From assembly GCF_019915265.1 (NCBI RefSeq), contig NZ_CP082780.1:3398501-3462500 (forward strand): 64,000 nt of DNA. Reading direction: 5' to 3'. The notes below the pieces were generated by a model that did not search any database, had not been told where the DNA came from, and saw nothing but the letters and a program-made list of their open reading frames with translations. Positions 1 through 6,613 of this stretch are shown here, piece after piece (the first letter of the stretch is position 1; each line of letters opens with the position of its first letter). This DNA comes from Bacillus aquiflavi. GTDB taxonomy: Bacteria > Bacillota > Bacilli > Bacillales > Cytobacillaceae. The position numbers were made by a program, and so were the translations under genes.

Positions 1-348
1 GTGGGCATCTTCATCTACTAAACAATCAATTTCAAATGTTTTTGGTCTTTGTCCGATTGTATTAGGTATTTTGACCTTTTGAGCCTTTTCTCCAAATTTA
101 TGAACAAAACACAATGTAGCCGCTTCTTCGAGGAATGAACCAGCATATTTATAAAGGAAACGTCCTTTATTTTGGTAAACGTCAATCATTTCCCCTTCTT
201 CAAGGGTTACTTTTAACACTCGATAAATCAAATAATGCGATTTATCATCTTGGTTCATATCTTCTACACGTTCTTTTACTTTTAATTCTAATTGAGTTGC
301 ATATCTGTCTGCCAATTCTCGCAATTCTTGCTCGATTGTTAATGTCAT
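1..348 (-). CDS. ApaLI-family type II restriction endonuclease (N-terminal part, cut by window edge)
   Basis: I read 116 codons from an ATG at 348, preceded by a G-rich ribosome site (GGGGGAAT); the frame is open to base 1, so the C-terminal part is missing. The text LIYRVL, then YQNKGRFLYKYAGSFLEEAA, then PNTIGQRPKTFEIDCLV resembles the ApaLI restriction endonuclease family, in which the FEIDCLV stretch leads into the catalytic D/E-x-K region. The family cleaves GTGCAC-type sites. This assignment is from memory of the family, not a search. The partner methyltransferase would lie outside the window. It is the last visible gene of the integrated element, so it is probably cargo or a defence gene. 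Confidence 0.65.
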   Translation of the reverse strand, partial: MTLTIEQELRELADRYATQLELKVKERVEDMNQDDKSHYLIYRVLKVTLEEGEMIDVYQNKGRFLYKYAGSFLEEAATLCFVHKFGEKAQKVKIPNTIGQRPKTFEIDCLVDEDAH

Positions 349-425
349 ATTTTTATTCCCCCATTATTATACTTCATTTTATTGTACTATAAAATGGGCA
401 TATTTACATGGCAGATATTTTTTTA

Positions 426-453
426 ATGTAACAAAATGATAGAATTGATACAT
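426..453. promoter_or_regulatory. 28-bp palindromic operator, copy 1
   Basis: ATGTAACAAA, eight bases, ATTGATACAT. The arms are inverted copies of ATGTAwCAAw. The same 28-base site occurs at 2931-2958 and 6108-6135, each ahead of a set of element genes. This copy lies 78 bases upstream of the restriction gene start. It is probably a repressor site. Confidence 0.55.
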
Positions 454-689
454 GATTAGCCTTTTAAAAAACTTGATTAGCTCAATGTTTCTAACAGTTC
501 TCGCTGTTTTGTCGTGTTTTATATGTAACATTTCAAATGGTAGATTTTCATAAAATGATACAAATTAATCTCTAACAATTGGCAAATAAATATTATATAA
601 TCTAATTGAACAAAATAACTTGTTCTTTTGGATGCTTCTGCTAACAACCAACATTATGTTGGGCTTTTATTTCAACTCCTCATTGAATT

Positions 690-719
690 GCACTTTCCAT
701 ATTGGGAAGTGCTTTTTTC
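690..719 (+). terminator. Rho-independent terminator (plus strand)
   Basis: GCACTTTCC and GGAAGTGC form a stem over a short loop, followed by TTTTTT. No plus-strand gene is visible upstream, so either a small RNA ends here or it insulates the region. Confidence 0.5.
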
Positions 720-925
720 TTTTGCATAAAAAAAAAATAGCCCATCAATAATGATGGACACATTTCTCGAGAATAACCGTTGAAACAAACCGTAAAGAAA
801 AAGACGAACCATAAGAAAAAGGAGTGTTCTGCTGTAAATGACGAACTTTTAGCAAATTGTATTAATAATGTATTTCCACCTCGAGTTCATTATATGTTAA
901 TATTACCCGATACTCAATCAAATTT

Positions 926-1465
926 CTATAATCCAAAACCATCAATGGCTTTATCCATAATATCATCATTTATTCCAATATATCGTAATGTTACGGAAGG
1001 TGCTGAATGATTGAATATTTCTTGGAGCAGTACAACGTCTTTATATTGTTGATAAAAATGGAAACCAAATGTTTTCCTCAATGTATGAGTTCCAATTTCA
1101 CCTATTCCGACTTTTTCAGCAGCTGCATTTAAAACACGATATGCTTGTACCCGTGAAATTGGTTTTCCGCCTTTTTTAGATGGAAATAGGTAATCTTCAT
1201 CATGCAATCCTTCAACATAATCTTCTACCAATCGTTGAGCAACTGGAGTAAGCTTCAATCGTTTGGATTTTCGTGTTTTCGTTTCTTTTAAAATGATATG
1301 GGTTTTACCTTTAATATCTTTCACTTTCATTGGCAAAATATCACTTATCCTTAACCCAGTATTAATGCCAAAACAAAACAGAAAATAATCCCTATATGAT
1401 GAGTGCATTAATACGGTTTTCATTTGTTCGATTTTATCCTTTTCTCTGATTGGTTGTACTGCCAT
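926..1465 (-). CDS. Tyrosine recombinase/integrase, catalytic domain only
   Basis: The 179-residue protein is only the catalytic half of a XerC/D-like recombinase. The first active-site Arg lies in NTGLRISDIL (about residue 39), HTLRKT supplies the H-x-x-R box, FNHSAPSVTLRYIG carries the second His and the nucleophile Tyr. No core-binding SAM-like domain is present; full XerD-like proteins are near 300 residues. Short stand-alone forms like this are known from phage and plasmid elements. The start is supported by GGGAGATGAT ahead of the ATG. It could integrate or excise the element or resolve multimers. Confidence 0.8.
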   Translation of the reverse strand: MAVQPIREKDKIEQMKTVLMHSSYRDYFLFCFGINTGLRISDILPMKVKDIKGKTHIILKETKTRKSKRLKLTPVAQRLVEDYVEGLHDEDYLFPSKKGGKPISRVQAYRVLNAAAEKVGIGEIGTHTLRKTFGFHFYQQYKDVVLLQEIFNHSAPSVTLRYIGINDDIMDKAIDGFGL

Positions 1466-1556
1466 AATATATCATCTCCCATTTTAGAATTTAATAGATT
1501 TCGTTGCTATCGGTTTTTAATTGTTTTGAATGTATTTATATTGATTGATGAAGAAA

Positions 1557-1585
1557 ACGGCGTAGCAAACGAGCTACACCGTTCC
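1557..1585 (-). terminator. Terminator of the 2707-1591 gene pair
   Basis: AACGG-GTAGC pairs with GCTAC-CCGTT across a six-base loop, followed on the minus strand by TTTTCTTC. It sits just after the stop of the gene ending at 1591. Confidence 0.55.
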
Positions 1586-1590
1586 TAATG

Positions 1591-2034
1591 TTATTCAATG
1601 ACAACTACAACAAAGTTCACGAGGTTATCTGTGTATTCGTTTGGATCGTTGTTAATGTAATTTGATTTCAACCACCCAGCTCGGTCGTCTGAGTTCATGT
1701 AATAAAATAATTTATCAAATACTTCCATTTGTTCTTCGTTGAAATTGCCTAATACATAAGTTTCCAAATAATCATCTTGGGTATAAAACATAACTTCCGC
1801 TTCTTCTGATATGTTTCCATTTACGATTTCAAAAGCAATCGTGTCCAAAACATCATATAAATTAGTTGCAAAAATATCTGTATGGTGTTTCTCGTATTCT
1901 TTTAGATTGTTCATGATTTCAACTGATAGATTTTCCATCTTGTCGTATTGTTCTGGAACATCAAAACATGACCTCCAACCATATTGATTTTCTAATTGTT
2001 TCTTTTCAATCATTAAAGATAAAATATGTTTCAT
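1591..2034 (-). CDS. Acidic hypothetical protein
   Basis: I do not recognise this 147-residue protein. The start MKHILSLMIEKK is chosen because CGGGAGG lies eight bases upstream; the frame is open further upstream but overlaps the preceding gene. It is rich in Asp, Glu and Asn, predicted soluble, with no membrane segment or clear motif; the C-terminus ends in a hydrophobic NFVVVVIE strand. It is the second gene of a two-gene unit and is followed by a terminator. Confidence 0.65.
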   Translation of the reverse strand: MKHILSLMIEKKQLENQYGWRSCFDVPEQYDKMENLSVEIMNNLKEYEKHHTDIFATNLYDVLDTIAFEIVNGNISEEAEVMFYTQDDYLETYVLGNFNEEQMEVFDKLFYYMNSDDRAGWLKSNYINNDPNEYTDNLVNFVVVVIE

Positions 2035-2080
2035 TGTGATTTCCTCCCGTTTTAATAGATTAATATGGAAAAGCGAGCAA

Positions 2081-2707
2081 TTAGCCCGCCTTTTTGATTT
2101 CCAATATTGTTTGTTTTGCACGTTGCATATCTTCGTCTAAAATACCAATTTCAGTTAATGCCTTTTTCATTGATGTTGTATTAACCGCCATTTTCTTTTC
2201 ACCCGTTACCCAAACTTTAGCGCCACGTTTGATTAATTTTAGGCAGTTGTTTTTGTCAGCGAAAAAGTGGAGGCTGACAGAATATCCATTGTAAGTAAAT
2301 GAAACAATTTTGATTTCGCCATGTTTTTTATGAACATCATCTTCCACAGTTACATTATCGAATGGAAAAGGTTCCATTTCAGCTTCAGCTTCATTTTGTT
2401 CTTCGTTGTTAGTTTCGTCAGCATTTGATTTTTCGTTTTCAACGTGTTTTACTTCATCATCATTTTTAACTTCGTTAGTATCGTCAGTATTTTGTTCTGG
2501 TGTTGTTTCTTCGATTGTTTCAACAGCATTTTCTTCAATTACAGGTTCTTCTGCGATAATTTCATAATTTTTGCGGATTGAGTCGAGTTTGATTTCCTTT
2601 TGGGTAGTTTCGTTGAAAGCAGTTTTGTTTTCGTTGTCCACAATGATAGTGATTTCCTTTTTGTTTTTGGCATTTTTAGATACCACAGTTAATTTTGTTT
2701 TCATCAT
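2081..2707 (-). CDS. Hypothetical protein with basic ends and acidic linker
   Basis: The 208-residue protein has a basic beta-rich N-terminus (residues 1-50), a long low-complexity Glu/Asn linker (about 55-115) and a C-terminal domain with VSFTYNGYSVSLHFFADKN. No catalytic motif is visible. The start has the GGGAGATGATTT ribosome site also seen at 1465 and 8544. It heads a unit with the gene ending at 1591, and a 28-bp operator lies 224 bases upstream. The layout, two small domains on an acidic tether, recalls phage DNA-binding or scaffold proteins, but I cannot assign it. Confidence 0.65.
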   Translation of the reverse strand: MMKTKLTVVSKNAKNKKEITIIVDNENKTAFNETTQKEIKLDSIRKNYEIIAEEPVIEENAVETIEETTPEQNTDDTNEVKNDDEVKHVENEKSNADETNNEEQNEAEAEMEPFPFDNVTVEDDVHKKHGEIKIVSFTYNGYSVSLHFFADKNNCLKLIKRGAKVWVTGEKKMAVNTTSMKKALTEIGILDEDMQRAKQTILEIKKAG

Positions 2708-2930
2708 TTTAAATCATCTCCCATTTAGTTTTTGATTGGTTATTATCAGGTAATATTTATCGTTGGTTAGATACTAAATCATCTAAAAATGGAAGTGAAG
2801 GTTACTTTGCAGAAAATTCTTTTTTTTTTGATTTTTTATTACTTCATATGTAGATTAAACATTCATTTTGTTACATCTTATAAATCAATCATTATCAAGA
2901 ATGTTGTTCCTATGCGATTTCTAATAGGTA

Positions 2931-2958
2931 ATGTATCAATTTTCATGTTTTGTTACAT
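2931..2958. promoter_or_regulatory. 28-bp palindromic operator, copy 2
   Basis: Reads ATGTATCAAT, eight bases, TTTTGTTACAT on the plus strand (overlapping arm ends). It lies in the leader region of the 2707 gene. An extra half site TTTTGTTACATC is at about 2868-2880. Confidence 0.55.
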
Positions 2959-2965
2959 TTGAAAA

Positions 2966-2998
2966 CTAAAAAAGAAGCGGCTGTTATTGCCACTTCCT
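2966..2998 (-). terminator. Terminator after the 5892-3069 operon
   Basis: On the minus strand GAAGTGGC and GCCGCTTC pair over AATAACA, followed by TTTTTT. It ends the long run of small genes that starts near 5892. A second hairpin (TTATTATTG / CAATAATAA) lies at about 3012-3040 and has its T-run on the plus strand. Confidence 0.65.
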
Positions 2999-3068
2999 TT
3001 GTTTGAAATATCATTATTATTGGGCCCTAAGCAATAATAACTTTATTTTTTAACCATCATGGGCATGA

Positions 3069-3227
3069 TTAAAAAGCATTTCCCTTTTCGATTTTATCCT
3101 TCGGCAATGTTTTTTCCCAAGACCGAGTTCGTGGATTGTATTTTCCACGGTCTAATTGATGTTTTAATTGGAACGAATGATTATGCTTTAATGTTTTCAT
3201 TTTTTGAAGCGTTTGGTGGTTATTCAT
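3069..3227 (-). CDS. Small basic hypothetical protein (52 aa)
   Basis: An ATG at 3227 is preceded by AAGGTGGGGATAAC, a good ribosome site. The 52-residue product is rich in Lys, His and Asn (start MNNHQTLQKMKTLKHNHSF) and contains the polar stretch DRGKYNPRTRSWEKTLPKDK. No known domain is visible. It is the last gene before the terminator at 2966-2998 and lies 13 bases after the gene ending at 3240, so it is probably cotranslated. The short length lowers confidence, but start signal and spacing fit the neighbours. Confidence 0.5.
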   Translation of the reverse strand: MNNHQTLQKMKTLKHNHSFQLKHQLDRGKYNPRTRSWEKTLPKDKIEKGNAF

Positions 3228-3239
3228 GTTATCCCCACC

Positions 3240-3749
3240 TTAATACATATTTTTTGTAGTATCATTTTCGTCTTTATGGTTTGGATCCCAATCTAAGAAA
3301 TTAACTTCCCCATTATTGAATTTTTGTTCTGCTCGTTCCCCGTGAACATCTGTAAAATCACGTCCTGCTACAAAGTCTCCATCTTCTTCTTTTTCAACAA
3401 CTTCTGGAAGTCCAAGGCGGTCATCTAATGATTGGAAAATTTGTGTTTCTTCGTTGGATTTTTTAATGTTGTCTTTTCGTGGTTCGAAAAGGTCATCAAA
3501 TACACCACCTTCATTTGATTGTTTTTGTGATTTTACGATTGATTGAGATTGATTTAATCCATGAGCCTTTTCAACTTGTGCAATTCTTTGTTCCAATGGT
3601 TTAATAGCATCTTCCAATACCTTTTGTAATTGTTTAATATCCATTTGAAATTCCTCCCTTGATTTAGTCATAAAAAATTTCCGTTTGTTAGCTGGTCGGT
3701 CAACATATGATATAAAATCAATGTCTGCATTTTTCAGCTGTCTTGGCAT
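3240..3749 (-). CDS. Phage-like protein with VDRPANKRKFF N-terminal motif
   Basis: A strong AAAAGGAGGTGATTAATAA site precedes the ATG. Residues 8-30 read DIDFISYVDRPANKRKFF, a pattern I associate with phage proteins of the XkdF-like (prohead protease/portal-associated) group, where it sits at the start of the chain. The rest is unlike a protease: a coiled-coil stretch (about 35-65, QLQKVLEDAIKPLEQRIAQV) and an acidic tail. At 169 residues it is too short for a full XkdF. It is a possible structural or scaffold relic; the family link is an inference from the motif alone. Confidence 0.6.
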   Translation of the reverse strand: MPRQLKNADIDFISYVDRPANKRKFFMTKSREEFQMDIKQLQKVLEDAIKPLEQRIAQVEKAHGLNQSQSIVKSQKQSNEGGVFDDLFEPRKDNIKKSNEETQIFQSLDDRLGLPEVVEKEEDGDFVAGRDFTDVHGERAEQKFNNGEVNFLDWDPNHKDENDTTKNMY

Positions 3750-3752
3750 TTA

Positions 3753-3872
3753 TTAATCACCTCCTTTTGAAGCTTTTAATTGTGCCAATTCATGTTCAAT
3801 CTTTTCTAATCGTTCAAAATATGGTTTAAGTGTTTTAACGATAATATCAGCGAGCATTTCTTTTTGGGTCAT
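3753..3872 (-). CDS. Small coiled-coil protein (39 aa)
   Basis: The ATG at 3872 has AAAGGAG eight bases upstream. The product (MTQKEMLADIIVKTLKPYF then a helical ERLEKIEHELAQLKASKGGD) is a short amphipathic helix. Its stop overlaps the ribosome site of the gene starting at 3749, which implies translational coupling. No family recognised. Confidence 0.5.
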   Translation of the reverse strand: MTQKEMLADIIVKTLKPYFERLEKIEHELAQLKASKGGD

Positions 3873-3945
3873 TTTTATTCTCCTTTCGTTTTTTACGTTT
3901 TCTTGGTTTAGGTTTAAGCATTTGTTTCCGTGATTTTCTCGGCAT
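3847..3945 (-). CDS. Small highly basic peptide (32 aa)
   Basis: The ATG at 3945 follows TAGGAGGTAGTATTTCA, a strong site. The peptide begins MPRKSRKQMLKPKPRKRKKR, more than half Arg and Lys. It overlaps the next gene (3872-3753) by 26 bases in another frame, and supplies that gene's ribosome site from within its own coding sequence. Such basic peptides usually bind nucleic acid; no family is recognised. Confidence 0.45.
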   Translation of the reverse strand: MPRKSRKQMLKPKPRKRKKRKENKNDPKRNAR

Positions 3946-4013
3946 TGAAATACTACCTCCTAAATGATTGCATGATTTATATTAAACACCCATTAGGTGA
4001 TATTTTGATAGAT

Positions 4014-4319
4014 TTACCATTCATCAAAAGGGTCTAATAACGGTTTAACTGTAAGATTGATGTTGTTTTGTCGTGCTAAATAACGTGCTTCATGTAAATT
4101 GGGTGCTTTTTCAATGATTTCCTTATATTTTTCAAAGCCTTTAAATACAGTTACCAATCCTAATTCAGCATTGATTTCATCTTCAAATGATTGAGTTTTT
4201 ACATTCCATTCAGATGGGGAATAAACATATACTGATACATTAATTGGATTTTCTTCAATGGTTGCACGTTCAATCCGTTTTAGTTTTCGTTCAAATGATA
4301 ATAATGATTTCAAACTCAT
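4014..4319 (-). CDS. Hypothetical protein (101 aa)
   Basis: Starts three bases after the preceding gene's stop, with GAGAGGGGGCT as ribosome site inside that gene's end. The protein has a basic N-terminus (LLSFERKLKRIERATIEENP), a hydrophobic beta core (INVSVYVYSP) and an acidic C-terminus ending LLDPFDEW. No known motif; probably a small soluble alpha/beta protein of the element operon. Confidence 0.6.
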   Translation of the reverse strand: MSLKSLLSFERKLKRIERATIEENPINVSVYVYSPSEWNVKTQSFEDEINAELGLVTVFKGFEKYKEIIEKAPNLHEARYLARQNNINLTVKPLLDPFDEW

Positions 4320-4322
4320 ATG

Positions 4323-4613
4323 CTACAGCCCCCTCTCTTTCAGATATTCCTCAATTTCCATAAGCTTTTTCTCATATTCATAGATTTTCTTATCCATTTC
4401 CATTTGTTCTCTAAATTGTTGCATTTCATCATCATGCTTGAATGCTTTTAGCATTATATCGAGTGCATATACCAATGCTTTTGCTTTTGAAATGTTTGTT
4501 AGTTTCCCAGTCATTAATCCATTTACAACTCTGGATAATGCCTTTTTAACATCATTTCTGGTTTTTAAATTCATGTCTTTGGAATAAATAAAATCATCAT
4601 TCTTTTTTGGCAT
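4323..4613 (-). CDS. Helical hypothetical protein (96 aa)
   Basis: The start has GGAAGGGGTGATATAAA upstream. Residues 18-60 are helical and basic (TRNDVKKALSRVVNGL, then ISKAKALVYALDIML), and residues 62-96 form a charged helix (EQMEMDKKIYEYEKKLMEIE) that may coil. It resembles the small helical proteins encoded near phage terminase genes, but without a diagnostic motif this is only an impression. Confidence 0.6.
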   Translation of the reverse strand: MPKKNDDFIYSKDMNLKTRNDVKKALSRVVNGLMTGKLTNISKAKALVYALDIMLKAFKHDDEMQQFREQMEMDKKIYEYEKKLMEIEEYLKERGL

Positions 4614-4690
4614 TTTATATCACCCCTTCCATTGATAATTGTTGAGCTATCAACATTTCCATGATTTTTTATGGGTACTTTTTTGGAGAT

Positions 4691-5029
4691 TTAATTGGCA
4701 TCTTCAATTACCTTTTTCCTTATCTTTCGTGCTGTTGCATATGAAATATTGTATTTTTCAGCTATTTGTCGAATGGATAATCCATGTTGTTTTACATCAA
4801 TTAATATTTTGTGGCCTATTTGTTCAGCTAAATTTGAATGTTTTGATTTTGATTGTTCTTGTTTCAATCCTTCATGGATTGCATTTAATTGGTTGGCTTT
4901 CCGTTCCGCTTCATGTAATGAATTATAATATCCATGATGTTGGCGGTATCTTACTTGGTCTATTTGATAGACTCGGTATATTTCCCATTTTTTGTTGTAG
5001 TAGTTCATTTTCATTTTATATTCAGGCAT
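4691..5029 (-). CDS. Helix-turn-helix DNA-binding protein
   Basis: Residues 80-108 (HGLSIRQIAEKYNISYATAR and following KIRKK) are a clear Hin/resolvase-type helix-turn-helix. The N-terminal part (YNKKWEIYRVYQIDQVRYRQ) resembles the short AP2-like or ssDNA-binding modules found in phage endonuclease-associated proteins. It lies directly after the HNH gene, with AGCGGGTGGTAAA as its start signal. No nuclease or recombinase catalytic domain is present. It is one candidate to bind the 28-bp palindromes. Confidence 0.7.
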   Translation of the reverse strand: MPEYKMKMNYYNKKWEIYRVYQIDQVRYRQHHGYYNSLHEAERKANQLNAIHEGLKQEQSKSKHSNLAEQIGHKILIDVKQHGLSIRQIAEKYNISYATARKIRKKVIEDAN

Positions 5030-5030
5030 T

Positions 5031-5459
5031 TTACCACCCGCTTTTTTGGGTTCTTTTTTCGTTAGCTATTGTAAATTTACTTCCACCAACACCAGTTAAT
5101 CTTTTTTTGTGAGAGTTATCTCCAAACGTGCATACTTTTAAATTGTTTTCACGATTGTTCAGAGTATCGAAGTCGAAATGGTCTACCACTTTATCTTTTG
5201 GGCAGTTAATTATAAATCTGTGAAGCAATATTTTTTCGCCATTACCATTTCTAAATACGAGGTAAGCATACGGATATTTTCCAGCGATATTCATGATATG
5301 AACAGAAGATCCCGCTTCAACGATTTTTGGTAGATTGTGTTTATCTATCATGATGTTGTAACAATGCTCTTTATCTCGGGTGATTACTTCGATAACTACG
5401 GTATCTTCATCAAAGTAAGTTAAACGATTTTTAAATCCATCAATTTTAAACCAACTCAT
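5031..5459 (-). CDS. HNH homing-type endonuclease
   Basis: The 142-residue protein carries the HNH_3 signature: LLHRFIINCPKDKVVDH with the metal-site Asp-His, then FDTLNNRENNLKVCT with the Asn, and a following GDNSHKK. The N-terminal 60 residues are a beta-rich binding region (ITRDKEHCYNIMIDKHNLP). Such enzymes nick or cut phage genomes and move selfishly. It overlaps the upstream gene by 14 bases, and the GAGGTGAAATCAA site lies within that gene. A second HNH gene is at 8872-9345. Confidence 0.8.
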   Translation of the reverse strand: MSWFKIDGFKNRLTYFDEDTVVIEVITRDKEHCYNIMIDKHNLPKIVEAGSSVHIMNIAGKYPYAYLVFRNGNGEKILLHRFIINCPKDKVVDHFDFDTLNNRENNLKVCTFGDNSHKKRLTGVGGSKFTIANEKRTQKSGW

Positions 5460-5727
5460 TTGATTTCACCTCGTTATTTTCAACATTTGAAAAGTATTCC
5501 AAAATTTGTTCATGTTCCTTTGAAGCTATTTCAAATACTTTTAAAATGGATATATTGCAATTTGTTTGGAGTTTTTCGATATCTTCATAGGTTTTATATG
5601 GACCTAATAAATAAGGTTTTAATTCACCGTTTTTCATTCGTGATGTAAGAACAATATATTTACCATGTTTTTCAATAAAATTTTCCATCTCATCATGCCA
5701 TGCTGGAAACTTTTTTTGATTGTTCAT
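5446..5727 (-). CDS. Hypothetical protein (93 aa)
   Basis: Start signal GGGTGATGTTAT overlaps the stop of the gene ending at 5734. The product has an aromatic N-terminus (FPAWHDEMENFIEKHGKYIV), a YLLGPYKTYEDIEKL segment, and an acidic tail. It is soluble with no known motif. It overlaps the HNH gene by 14 bases, so the two are probably cotranslated. Confidence 0.6.
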   Translation of the reverse strand: MNNQKKFPAWHDEMENFIEKHGKYIVLTSRMKNGELKPYLLGPYKTYEDIEKLQTNCNISILKVFEIASKEHEQILEYFSNVENNEVKSNELV

Positions 5728-5733
5728 ATAACA

Positions 5734-5892
5734 TCACCCATTTATCATTTTTTCAATTTGACGTTTTTCTTCAACTTCCCGCTTCGCTTCATTGTCCAGA
5801 GCCTCCGCTAATTTTTTCATGGAGAAATTTACTTGTGCTTTCCAATATGAAACTGGGTTCCGCTCCTTTTTGGATAATTTTTGTTGTTTCAT
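5734..5892 (-). CDS. Small charged helical protein (52 aa)
   Basis: The ATG at 5892 follows CGGGAGGAAATATCGA, a strong ribosome site. The product begins MKQQKLSKKERNPVSYW and is then a long amphipathic helix (MKKLAEALDNEAKREVEEKR). It is the first gene of the 5892-3069 run; the operator copy at 6108-6135 lies 216 bases upstream. No family recognised. Confidence 0.55.
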   Translation of the reverse strand: MKQQKLSKKERNPVSYWKAQVNFSMKKLAEALDNEAKREVEEKRQIEKMING

Positions 5893-6107
5893 TTCGATAT
5901 TTCCTCCCGTTCATGAAGTATCAATAAATGGTATCAATACCGTTTGGTCTTATGGATTATATCAACCTACCATACCAAGACAAGTGTCTATTCCGATTAA
6001 TTACATATGATGTAAATCTAATATTGTTTTCGTTACATCATAAACAAGTTGAAAAATAAAAAATCGTGATAAGTGTTGAGCCTATCACGTTTCTAATAGA
6101 TTTCGTT

Positions 6108-6135
6108 ATGTATCAATTCTTTTGTTTTGTTACAT
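6108..6135. promoter_or_regulatory. 28-bp palindromic operator, copy 3
   Basis: ATGTATCAAT, eight bases, TTTTGTTACAT (plus strand, same spacing as the other two). It lies upstream of the operon starting at 5892. As in copy 2, a TTTCTAATAG stretch flanks it and a GTTACATC half site lies about 70 bases closer to the genes or upstream. Confidence 0.55.
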
Positions 6136-6459
6136 AAACAATAAATCACCTATTATATTTAGGTGCTTCAGCAGAAATTTAAGTATTTCGTTTCTAACGT
6201 GTTTTAGTTGTTTTATGATGTTTTATTCATTGATTGATTTTAAAACCGTGTAGAACGTAAGCTATTTATTTCTAATGCAATTCCTAAATGATTTCATGTT
6301 CCCGCCTTAATTAAACTTTTGGTATTTATGACTAACAATTTTTGAATGGTTATTCTTTAGTGGAACTAACTTGATAGGTTGGTGTTGGCGAGGGTTTAGC
6401 CCGAGCCATACTATTACTTTTTAGTTTTGGTTTTTATTTATATTACTTTGTTATCTTAA

Positions 6460-6576
6460 AGGTCAAATTGACCTGACCTGTCCTGTTTTTGTCCTTCTCC
6501 ATAGGTCAATTTGACCTGTTCTGTCCTCAAAAAGTCCCTCTTTTTTGGCAAGAGGGACAGATGAGGTCAAATTGAG
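6460..6576. repeat. Three AGGTCAAATTGACC repeats (iteron-like or operator)
   Basis: AGGTCAAATTGACCT at 6460-6474, AGGTCAATTTGACCT at 6503-6517 and AGGTCAAATTGAG at 6564-6576. Each is flanked on one side by a CTGTCCTG-like or CCTGTAC tail. They lie directly after the Rep-like gene. Palindromic units in direct array next to a rep gene suggest initiator or repressor binding. Confidence 0.55.
6529..6558 (-). terminator. Terminator of the Rep-like gene
   Basis: On the minus strand GTCCCTCTT and AAGAGGGAC form a nine-base stem, followed by TTTTTGAG. It lies inside the repeat cluster about 55 bases after the Rep-like stop. Confidence 0.7.
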
Positions 6577-6613
6577 TTTTCCTGTACATTTACGAGATAG
6601 AGCTTCAAAAATA

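Larger units (their letters stand above)
349..925. other. Intergenic region with operator and hairpin
   Basis: This stretch separates the restriction gene from the integrase gene. It holds the 28-bp palindrome at 426-453, a half site ATGTAAC near 525, and a plus-strand hairpin-T-tract at 690-719. I see no convincing gene. An open frame from 780 on the plus strand starts at TTG without a good ribosome site and runs into the integrase gene. Confidence 0.5.
5893..6613. other. Non-coding region between Rep-like gene and the small-gene operon
   Basis: It holds a palindrome ATTACATATGATGTAAAT near 6000, a half site CGTTACATC near 6032, the 28-bp operator (6108-6135), an inverted GTGATAGGC/CTATCAC feature near 6068-6090, and the AGGTCAAATTGACCT repeats at 6460-6576. 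The section 6180-6450 has no gene; a short GC-richer patch (GGCGAGGGTTTAGCCCGAGC) lies near 6388. The arrangement, Rep-like gene then repeats then AT-rich DNA, is compatible with a replication origin. Confidence 0.45.

Noticed and set aside
780..1010. Plus-strand frame of 76 codons
   Set aside because: TTG start with no good ribosome site, and its second half is antisense to the integrase gene.
3059..3259. Plus-strand frame of 66 codons
   Set aside because: Opposite to a 52-residue minus-strand gene with a strong ribosome site and correct spacing.
4639..5112. Long plus-strand frame (157 codons)
   Set aside because: Antisense to the helix-turn-helix and HNH genes, which have clear motifs; composition is that of a shadow frame.
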